Assembly: GCA_027924645.1 (NCBI GenBank)
Contig: BSBN01000334.1
Coordinates: forward strand, 5,642,001 to 5,706,000
Source: Cunninghamia lanceolata
Taxonomy: Eukaryota > Streptophyta > Pinopsida > Cupressales > Cupressaceae
Direction: 5' to 3'
Length of the DNA: 64,000 nt
Shown here: positions 55,822 to 64,000 of the stretch, piece by piece
Layout of the letters: each line of letters begins with the position of its first letter
How positions within the stretch are numbered: the first letter of the stretch is position 1
Position numbers and translations under genes: made by a program
Notes under the pieces: model-generated
Databases searched by the model: none
Seen by the model: only the letters and a program-made list of their open reading frames with translations
Told to the model about the DNA's origin: nothing

Positions 55822-57137
55822 TGTCATGTCTCCTTTATAGTAAAAATAAACTAGTGAAATTATTAGTCCATTCCTATTTTCCCATGGGTTAATGTAAATC
55901 ACAAGGGAAAATATTTTATTTAATATTTTAATTGTAATCCTGCAAATTAAGGATTTATTATTTTTGGGATCAATTAAATATTAAATACTTTTATTTAATT
56001 GCACAAGTGGGGGAATGGGGTTTGATGAGGTGTAATTATAACTCCCAAGATAGAATTTAGAAGATTTTATGACAATTATGACAAGATTCTATGAGAGCAT
56101 CTATGACAAGTTGTCATAGTGGGAGTTGTTTTCTATTTTTAGAGAAGAATCTTGCATGGGCTATTTTGGTGAGCATATTTGGAGGGAATTTGTTGGAAAT
56201 TAAATTATTTTAATTTAATTTACAAGAGAGGTATGTTTGGATTTGGATCCATTATAAATATGCAAGTATCTTCTTTCATAGGGACTTTTTGATCATTTTA
56301 CAACTCAATCTTCTTGTTTGAACACTTGTGCTTGGATTTTCTTCAGTGGACGAAAACCCATTGGAGTTGGAGGCTTGTGGACTAAAACCCATCAATGTAA
56401 AGTGATTAGAAGATGAAAACCCTTTGGTTACAGAGAGTAATTCCATATAGGGATTGCATTGGGCTTCAAAGGATTGTGCAGTTTCGGTAGTTTTGCAATA
56501 TTGTGTTTACAGGTTGTTCTATTGTAGTTTTGGTGATTTTTAGAGTGTTGTGCAAGTTTTTTTAGTGTTATGGAATGTGTTTCTATTCCATGGTCATTTG
56601 GAATCCATTCCAAGCATCCAGGAGCTATTCTTTTTAGTTGGGGTTTAATTTGGCATTGTTTTTGGCAGTTTTCAGCAGTGTAGTTTTGCATAGTTTATGT
56701 AGTTTGTGGTGGATTTTCAGAGATTTGTGTTGCAGATGTTTTTTTCTGTTTTAATCAGTGTTTCAGACCTGATCATATGTTATTTACATCAGAAAAATAA
56801 ATAAAACCATTTTGTGGTGTTTCCCAGTCATTTTGGCTTCATTCGGCATTCGATAGTTTTGTGGGTTTTTGTGGGTTTTGTTGTATTTTCTCTAGACTAG
56901 AAAATATAGTTTCTATAGCTTTTGTGACTATTATTACAGTCCAGTAGATGATAAAATCATATTAATATGCAAATAAATCAATTCCATAAGTTTTGGACAA
57001 AAGTTATTAGTTTGGTGTTGTTCTCTGCATGACTAGCTTGCTAGTCTTCATGAAATTGTTGTATGTTTTTAGAGAAATTAATTAATTCATTTCAAGGTCT
57101 GATTTTAAATTAAAATATTTCAGTTTGGATCATTACA
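55822..57137 (+). repeat. Gypsy-5 5' LTR (1316 bp)
   Basis: TGTCATGTCTCC to TCATTACA. Highly similar along its whole length to 61134-62447. TATAAATA at 56253-56260 is the candidate promoter, with the 3' copy near 61565. Confidence 0.95.
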
Positions 57138-57138
57138 A

Positions 57139-57150
57139 TGGTATTAGAGC
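57139..57150 (+). other. Gypsy-5 primer-binding site
   Basis: TGGTATTAGAGC, the initiator-Met complement with one C to T change, 1 nt after the LTR. Confidence 0.9.
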
Positions 57151-57179
57151 ATGATCTTGCTAGCCTGTAGGGTACTAAG

Positions 57180-58615
57180 TTGTTGATCATGGGAGGATTC
57201 TTCAAATCCTTTTTGAGGAGTTTGAAAAATGATGTTTTAGTTTCCAAAATATCAGTATGGTTTGATGAATATTATATGAAATATATAATTTCAAAGGCAT
57301 CCCTCACTTTCTATGAATATGTAGAAATCACTACAAAAGATTTTCCTGAAGGAGTGGTTCTCAAAACTTTTGAAGAGTACCTTTCAGAGGGAAAATTTGA
57401 AGTATCATTTGAAGATTATTTCACGAGAAGAAGAAAGGAAGAAGTTAAGATGGAAAAGGCTATAAATACCAAAAATCAAGAAGATGCTAAGGAGCATGAT
57501 ACAAGGATGGTTTAGTAGTCATAATAGCAGAACCAAAAGAGCTAGAAAAGGACATAGAACCAGAAATGGTGATAGTAAAGCATAAAGAAAAATTAGGTTT
57601 GCAAGAAATTGAAAGGAAGCAAATCTTGGAGAAATCCACCATACAATTTGAAGGTAAAAATTGTTTAGAAATAGAAGACATTTATTTTGATTCTAATGAT
57701 TATACATGTCAAGAAAATATTGATGAAATCGAGGAGGAAAAGACATCTCTTGTTAGTTGTGAAGAGCCCAAGATGGATGGACATGCACCAATTCATACAC
57801 TATCTTCTGAACTTCCAAATGGTCAGCCATTGTTTGATTTGCACAGTAGCATTGTGGATGGGTATGCATTTGAGAAGAATATTTTGGTTAGTCATAATTT
57901 AAGGGTTTTGAGTCACAAGTATGGAGTTGTTGAGGCTATCTCAATGAACTCTCTTTCAACAAATGAGGATGAACATGTTATTTGCAGCCCAAGGTATGAA
58001 AATATTTCAGATTTGTCTCCTTCTATGTCACTACAAAATTCTTGTCATCATGGAAAGCATGCTAAAAAAAGTGATAGAGTGAGGGATACAACTTGCAGTA
58101 TAGGGCATGAGGACTTTTTGAGTCAAGTCCAAAATTGTGTTTTCATATGGGATCCAGGTAATCTCTTGAGGATTAAAGTAGTTAGAGGCATTATTGAATT
58201 CTCCATCTCTTCTATTTGGAATGAAAGGAAGTTTATGAGGATCCATATAGGGTTTGTTGTGCTTTCTAATCACATTATGAAGGATCAATGTTCACATTTT
58301 ATGGATCACTCGTGCAATCCAAGTACCACACTTGAAGAAAATATTTTGGGTAATGGTCAAATGGCGATAGGAAAATTGAGATGCTTATCATGGCAATGTG
58401 GTAAGGAAAGAAGGTGTCAATTTGATGTTGACAATTTTATTACTAAGCATGGCATGGTACTTTTAGGACCAATCTTCATACAGGTTTTCTACCATTGGAT
58501 GTATGGAGGAGTTTACAAGAAGGATAGGATTCAAAAAGATGGCCTCATTGTTACTAGCATGAAGAAGGTTGTAAGGTATCATTCTTGGATCATATTAATG
58601 GAACTTCAAACATGA
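57180..58615 (+). pseudogene. Gypsy-5 first frames, unrecognised (gag/protease position)
   Basis: Two frames: 57180-57515 (111 codons; FKSFLRSLKNDVLVSKISVW, ending in a Lys/Glu-rich tail) and 57566-58615 (349 codons; acidic start, then Cys/His-containing parts such as SCHHGKHAKKSDRVRD and WQCGKERRCQFDVDNFITKH). They occupy the place of gag, protease and early RT but I see no knuckle, DTG/DSG protease site or RT palm motif. Position is the only basis for the name. Confidence 0.5.
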
Positions 58616-59655
58616 AGGAGAATGGAATGCAAGAAGTATTTGATGAGCCAATGAAGGTAACCAACTCTTATCTTATTTTTTTCATTTCAGATTTCTCACA
58701 TCCTTTTGTGGAAGGGTATGGTGTTTCAAGGGGATTTGATTGGGCTTCGTTAATGCAAAGGTGTGGCTTCATTCAAATCAAGAACATGAAGTTGACAGTT
58801 GTAGAAAATGGGTTTTCTATTTATGGTAGAAGATTCCAGTATGTTTTAGAGTTTTCTATGGGTCGCATTGAGTGTTTGTGCTTAACACTTGCTGCACTAT
58901 GTGTTTATGATGAGGAGTTACAAGATGACCCTACTGCAGAATATGCACATGAAATGGACATCTTTCTAGGTATAGATGTCAAAGTTCAGCTTGTCAAAAT
59001 TTTCAAATCAGCAACCTATGGAAGAAATATCAATTTGATCATTCATGAGCATGAGGAAAATAATGTGAAGGATCACATGGTTCTATGGTTATAGCCTAAG
59101 AGTCAAATGCAAGGAGCCATAGGATGTCACTTCCGATATGACTATGGTATTAGAGCAATCTTGAGTTCTGGTAAGAAACACAATCTACTTTATGTTATTC
59201 AAATCCTTCCAAATCCACAAAGAATGGTGTTTAGTAATATGTTCCTAGGATCACCATTAGATAGAAGATTCCAACATGTCGTAGAGTTGGAAATTGATTT
59301 TCATCAGAAAAATTTGAGGAAGAATGAAGTCACATACTTGGGCCATGTCACTAGTGCTCAGGGCATACATGAGGATGCAAGACAAGAAGCATTGGAAGAG
59401 ATTGAAAAGGTAAACAACTCATGTTATGTACTTATAATTTCAGATTTCTTGCAAGAATTGTTTATAGGATGTAATGATTTAGGAAAAGGAGTTGTTTTGG
59501 TTATAATGCAAAGGAGAAACTCCATAAAATTTGAAAGCATGAAGCACAAAGATTCAAGAGATAGTCTCAAGTTCTTCTCAAATCCACTTGTCTTGTATGA
59601 TCAGCAACAAAAATGGAATTTCAGAAGTATACAAATATTTGTGGAGAGATTTTGA
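58616..59655 (+). pseudogene. Gypsy-5 RT thumb with two RNase H-like segments
   Basis: Frame 58585-59094 has FDEPMKVTNSYLIFFISDFS, HPFVEGYGVSRGFDWASLMQ and SIYGRRFQYVLEFSMG, resembling the start of the gypsy RNase H domain (DFSKPFxxExDASGxGxGAVLMQ). Frame 59107-59655 then has LRKNEVTYLGHVTSAQGIHE (the RT-thumb motif YLGHVVS) followed by LEEIEKVNNSCYVLIISDFL and GCNDLGKGVVLVIMQRRNSI, a second copy of the same RNase H start. The catalytic DASG is ruined in both. The first copy lies before the thumb, which is not the normal order. Confidence 0.7.
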
Positions 59656-59667
59656 GTCCTTTCATGG

Positions 59668-61133
59668 TTGTCCACCAATCCTACATTAGTCACATTGATT
59701 CTTATTACACATGTTTGCCATTTTTGTAGTTGTTACATCATTTGCATGTTGTTGATTTTGATAAATTCAGTTATGAACAATTATAGATTGATGTGTTTGG
59801 AGGAAGTATCCTTGCATGATGATGTGACAAAAAGGTCTACAATATTACTGAACACCAATCAATCCATCATAACACTAATATGGAGAAGATTCAGGGAAGT
59901 TGTTCTAGTAGTGCAGTATGTGAGTGTTGCTTGCAGGTTTCCAATGAAGTTGTGTGAAGATTTATGGGTTTTTTGTACTAGGGAATGTGTTTCTATTGTA
60001 GATAAATTTCATGCTATTGTAGATCATTTCATATTGTTATTTTCCCCACTCATATCAGCTTCAAAAGTTGTGGTTTTCATCTTTCAGTTTGGAGCAAAAC
60101 AATGTTGGTAATATTGTGTGATTTAGAGTTTTTATTTGACAGTCATGGGATTTTTATGTTATGGACATTATAACAGGATTATTACATTGGTGTATATGAA
60201 AATGTATGGTAATCCTTGGAATAAGAGTGATGAGTCACATAAATGGGCTAACAAGTTGGTGCTTGTAGATGGTCTCATTTGGCACAAGGATAGAATCTTT
60301 CCAATTTTTTACACTAAGATGAAGCAGAATATTTTGTGGAGGAATCTTGAGGAGGGAGTTCTTAAAAATGCAAAGGATTATAGCATCTTCCATAACAATA
60401 TGGTAAATCATGTTGTTCTAGTAAGTTTGTTGCAGCCATTGCTTACCTCTTATCAAGATTGGAAAAGTCTTTACATGGACATCATCTTCTATTTCAATGA
60501 GTTGTTGTTTGGAGATTCATTTTTTGATGATTTGTGGCATATATGTTGCTGTTATATGATGCTAATTGTTTCTTCTCTACTAAACACTTTATGTTATAAA
60601 TTAGTCCATGAATCTGAAAGCAATACCTCTCAGGTTGAGGTAAAGTATGGGCCAATTGTTGTGCAATCCTACAATGTATATTTCAGTACTTTGGAGGTAA
60701 GAGAAGTAACTATTTCTCAGTTTCATATTTATTGTAATGGAGAGTACATTGATAGTTATATCAGTCCTACAAGCAGCCAAAAACATATTTATATCATTGG
60801 GAGAAGTTGTAGGAGTTTCAATTTTGTCTTATCTCATGCTAGTGCATTTGACAAGTTTACTAAATCTTTGTGGGAATATGTGGATCAGTTGGAGTATGAG
60901 AAAGAATGCATCAAATACTTACATATCCAAGAGCTCAAATTGCATAGATATTATTGTTTGATTCATGGCATTGGTAGAAATGAATTTGAATTTTTAAGTT
61001 TTCACAGTGTTCTATGGCAAGAATTGCAACATCTCATAGGTACAGGATCAAGGCTTTCTATGCAGTATAACATAATTTGGAAGCATCATGGTTTTAATTT
61101 CTTGAGGACAAGCAATTTTGAGGAGGGGAGATT
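59668..61133 (+). pseudogene. Gypsy-5 integrase remnant and C-terminal region
   Basis: Frame 60136-61152 (338 codons): KLVLVDGLIWHKDRIFPIFY matches the start of gypsy integrase. WRNLEEGVLKNAKDYSIFHN sits where the H2C2 zinc finger should be, with both Cys lost, followed by VVLVSLLQPL and YQDWKSLYMDIIFYFNELLF, the beginning of the core (WxSISMDFI). The catalytic D-D-E core after that is not recognisable. The C-terminal part ends FLRTSNFEEGRF, whose codons overlap the polypurine tract. The frame 59668-60111 before it is unassigned. Inactive. Confidence 0.8.
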
Positions 61134-62447
61134 TGTCATGTCCCTTTTATAGTAAAAATAAATTGGTGAAATTATTAGTCCATTCCTATTTTCTCATGGA
61201 CAAATGTAAATCAGAAGGGAAAATATTTTATTTAATATTTTAATTGTAATCCCGCAAATTAAGGATTTATTATTTTCAGGAGAAATTAAATATTAAATAC
61301 TTTTATTTAATTTCACAAGTGGGGGAATGGGATTTAATGAGGTTTAATTGTAACTCCCAAGATAGAATTTAGAATATTTTATGACACTTATGACAAGATT
61401 TTGTGAGAGCATCTATGGCAGGTTGTCATAGTGGGAGTTATTTTCTATTTTTAGAGAAGAATCTTGCATGGGCTATTTTGGTGAGCATCTTTGGAGGGAA
61501 TTTGTTGGAAATTAAATTATTTTAATTTAATTTACAAGGGAGGGATGTTTGGATTTGGATCCATTATAAAAATGCAAGTATCTTCTTTCACAGAGACTTT
61601 TTGATCATTTTACAACTCAATCTTCTTGTTTGAGCACTTATGCTTGGATTTTCTTCAGTGGATGAAAACCCATTGGAGTTGGAGGCTTGTAGATGAAATC
61701 CCATTAGTATCAAGTGATCAGAGGATGAAAACCCATTGGTTATAGAGAGTAATTCCATATAGGGATTGCATTGGTTTTCAAAGGATTGTGCAATTTCGGT
61801 AGTTTTGTAGTATTATGTTTGCAGATTGTTCTGTTGCAGTTTTAGTGATTTTCAGTGTGTTGTGCAAGTTTCTATAGTTTTGTGGAGTGTGTTTCTATTC
61901 CATGGTTATTTGGAATCCATTCCAAGCATCCAGGACCTATTCTTTTTAGTTGGGGTTTGATTTGGCATTATTTTTGGTAGTTTTTAATAGTGTAGTTTTG
62001 CATAGTTTGTGTAGTTTGCAATGGATTTTTAGAGATTTGTGTTGCATATTTTTTTATATTTTAATAAGTGTTGCATACCTGATCATATGTTATTTACATC
62101 ATAAAAATTAATAAAACCATTTTGTGGTGTTTCCCAGTCATTTTGGCTCCATTCGACATTCGACAATTTTGTGGGTTTTTGTGGCATTTGTTGTATTTGC
62201 TCCAAACTTGAAAATATAGTTGCTATAGCTTGTGTGACTATTATTATAGTCCAGTAGATGATAAAATCAGATTAATATGCAAATAAATCAATTCCATATG
62301 TTTTGGGCAAAAGCTATTAGTTTGGTGTTGTTCTCTGCATGACTAGCTTGCTAGTCTTCATGAAATTGTTGTATGTTTTCAGTGAAATTAATTAATTCAT
62401 TTCAAGGTCTAATTTTAAATTGAAATATTTCAGTTTGGCTCATTATA
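61134..62447 (+). repeat. Gypsy-5 3' LTR (1314 bp)
   Basis: TGTCATGTCCC to TCATTATA, followed by the TSD tacta. Confidence 0.95.
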
Positions 62448-62799
62448 TACTACCCATAAAATTTGGGAGGTTTTGCCTAATTGTAAATGACAAAACATGT
62501 GGCATAACCTCCTCAAGTGAAGGCAGAAAGGAGGTGGCACATAAAGCCAAAAGAGGGTGAAAAACCCAACTACCCCATAACTTACTCAAATAAGGATAGA
62601 ATAGTGGCTATGAGAGGGGGCAGAAAAAGCCAAATAAAGGTGTGTAACTCAACTACCATGTGTGGGAAAGAGTTACACATGTAGCTTATGTATTTCACCA
62701 TGTGTCCTCATAATAACCATATCTAATAAACCTAGGAAAGCTTAATAATATTTATGAAAAAGAAGTATCCTTAAGGGAAATGAAAAACCTACACTAACA
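62448..62799 (-). repeat. Copia-O 5' LTR, outer part
   Basis: Matches 32721-33074; ends cctacactaaca at 62799. Confidence 0.92.
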
Positions 62800-62896
62800 T
62801 GAGTAGTCAATAAACATTTCTTTCACATATGTAAGAATCATTAACATATGAGCAATTATACTAACTTATTTTTCTTTGCACAGACTATACTTTGAG

Positions 62897-64000
62897 ATGG
62901 ATGTAATGGTTGTGAACTAGAAGCCGTCTAGAATACTTAAGCCTGCTTTAAATCTAAGTCAACAAATAACAGACTCTATAACTTTTGGAGTTTTTAGAGG
63001 TAATGCCCATTTAAGAAATATTAAAGAAAATCTAGAGGCTAATATAAGGTAACGGTTTCCTGGGTCTACTCTAAAGAATGGGAGTAGCATTAAAAATTCA
63101 AGTGTTACACCTTTAAAGAAAGTCAAATTTTCTTATGAAAAGGAACTTGTGGAAAATACCTCAAGGAGAGGTAGCTATATTTCAAACGCCATAAGCTTTA
63201 GGCCCTTTAGGAGAGAGGTTAGTTTTTTCAAGAAGCCTTTGAAAGCACAACATGAATCTTTCAAAGAACATTATTGGAAAAGTAAAGATCCTAATGATCA
63301 TAGGAAATTTCAGTCACCTAAGTGGAGATCTTTCTTTAGTCAAAGGCCTTGTAGGCATCCTAAAATTTCCAATGAGGGTATGACGAGAACGTTTTATTTT
63401 TGTGAAGGTTATGATCACATGAACGATGGGAAGCCAAGGTAGAAGAGAGTTTGGGCACCAAAGTCCCATTTTAAGAAGGTGATAAGGAGTGAAGACCTTT
63501 AGGAGGTACGAGTTAATCTTGATAATGACTGCTTGAAGACGAGAGCTTCCTTGCTTTAGGAGACTGCTATAATATGTAAGGTTCTCTCTCCTCACTTTTC
63601 TAGTGATGACTTTCAAGATTGGTTTTTATAGACATGGCCAAAGGTTATGGAATTTGGTGAGTTAGGCAATGGTTTCTTCTCCTTTGCCTTCTCTAACAAG
63701 GAGAACATGGATAAAGTTTTGACCAAAAAACTATGGAAGTTTCACAAAACCATTATTTTTTGTTACAAGTGGAAGCCAAATTTTTATATTCACCAAGAAT
63801 AAATTCCTATACTCCCCTTTTAGATTGAACTCCCATATCTACTTATGGAATATAGAGACCCTAACACTTTGACATAAATAGGAAATGCTTTAATAAATTT
63901 TCAAGAGGTGGATCTTAGCCTGAAATCTCTTAGATCTTCTACTATTAGATTCTTTCTTTTCTGGAGACCAAGGAGTTATTGCCCAAGAGGATAACACTTG
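62897..64000 (+). pseudogene. LINE-B ORF1 (DUF4283-type), partial and broken
   Basis: All motifs lie in one frame from ATG 62897 (MDVMVVN, then a stop near 62915) to the window end. The N-terminal half is basic (FRPFRREVSFFKKPLKAQHE), with a damaged CCHC-like YFCEGYDHMND near 63400. Then FQDWFL and FGELGNGFFSFAFSNKENMD, VLTKKLWKFHKTIIFCYKWK, PNFYIHQE, IELPYLLMEYRDPNTLT and IGNALINFQEVD. This is the pattern of the DUF4283 domain of plant L1-type LINE ORF1 (nucleic-acid chaperone). In-frame stops near 62915, 63050, 63440, 63500, 63557, 63628, 63799 and 63875. ORF2 lies beyond the window. The left flank (62800-62896) is probably its 5' leader. Confidence 0.72.

Larger units (their letters stand above)
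55822..62447 (+). mobile_element. Gypsy-5: degraded Ty3/gypsy element nested in the Copia-O 5' LTR
   Basis: 6626 bp with a perfect TSD TACTA (55817-55821 and 62448-62452). LTRs of 1316 bp (55822-57137) and 1314 bp (61134-62447) starting TGTCATG; the 3' copy ends TA where the 5' copy ends CA. PBS at 57139-57150 and polypurine tract aggaggggag near 61121. RT-thumb, RNase H-like and integrase zinc-finger remnants occur in gypsy order (RT before integrase). Frames are long but diverged from the family consensus. Confidence 0.92.
25358..62799 (-). mobile_element. Copia-O: minus-strand copia element expanded to 37 kb by four nested insertions
   Basis: Its own parts, read on the minus strand: 5' LTR (62799-62448 and 55821-55552), PBS (55551-55541), leader with tandem repeats (55540-54245), gag (54244-53430), protease and first part of integrase (53400-52484), rest of integrase, RT and RNase H (42856-40352), polypurine tract (33084-33075) and 3' LTR (33074-32721 and 25549-25358). 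Removing Copia-2, Copia-3, Gypsy-L and Gypsy-5 with one TSD copy each leaves about 6.8 kb in normal copia order. The outer right edge is at 62799 (tgagt would be its TSD). The left edge is worn: the two LTRs stop matching at 25358, about 65 bp short. Confidence 0.88.

Noticed and set aside
184..57150. Met-tRNA-like sequences at 187, 10597, 13592, 31276, 38971, 55541 and 57139
   Set aside because: Only 11-19 nt match, always beside an LTR. They are primer-binding sites, not tRNA genes.
58655..59446. Two intron-like segments in Gypsy-5 (gtaacc..tttcag near 58655-58692 and gtaaac..tttcag near 59407-59444)
   Set aside because: Both read through in frame as coding sequence matching the region just before RNase H (TNSYLIFFISDF / NNSCYVLIISDF), so they are coding, and under 45 bp is too short for a plant intron.

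Overview
This is plant nuclear DNA made almost entirely of dead, nested retrotransposons. I find no host gene that I would defend, no rRNA or tRNA gene, no CRISPR array and nothing prokaryotic. Primer-binding sites match the 3' end of plant initiator Met-tRNA. LTRs begin TG and end CA with 5-bp target-site duplications (TSDs). There are several Ty1/copia families, two Ty3/gypsy elements, plant L1-type LINE pieces and a TRIM. Old LTRs and deep nesting suggest a very large genome; a gymnosperm is plausible but not shown by this sequence alone.

Layout. (A) 1-11340: a minus-strand LINE (LINE-A) cut up by three insertions: a plus-strand copia element (Copia-1, 1-6040), a short non-autonomous copia-like element (about 6347-8878, minus) and a 373-bp TRIM (10398-10770) sitting in the reverse-transcriptase active-site region. 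(B) 11341-23285: a minus-strand copia (Copia-H) split by an 8.8-kb non-autonomous SIRE-like element (Sire-L, 12502-21287, TSD ATAGG). The 3' LTR of Sire-L is itself split by a 1.34-kb LINE-like insertion (19871-21208, 12-bp TSD). (C) 23286-25357: AT-rich sequence I cannot assign. (D) 25358-62799: one minus-strand copia (Copia-O) of about 6.8 kb blown up to 37 kb by four insertions: Copia-2 in its 3' LTR (TSD TTAAY), Copia-3 next to its polypurine tract (TSD CCTAG), the gypsy-type Gypsy-L inside its integrase (TSD ATCTA) and Gypsy-5 in its 5' LTR (TSD TACTA). (E) 62800-64000: start of a plus-strand LINE ORF1 that runs off the window.

How the parts relate. Copia-1, -2 and -3 belong to one family (shared LTR ends, PBS and protein order gag-PR-IN-RT-RNase H). 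Sire-L shares the PBS, iterated polypurine tracts and an LTR block with them but has no pol. Instead it has a Gag with four zinc knuckles and a long orphan ORF (15481-18679). Gypsy-L also lacks pol. Both could only have moved with enzymes supplied by other elements. Every copy is broken. Several breaks fall on catalytic residues: Copia-2 lost the whole FVDD box, Copia-3 lost one Asp codon of it, Copia-O reads YVDG, and Copia-2 integrase has Asn for its second catalytic Asp.

The best leads are the Sire-L orphan ORF, the LINE-like insertion carrying an ORF without reverse transcriptase, and the two unrelated elements that landed 3 bp apart at the homologous site of the two LTRs of Copia-O.
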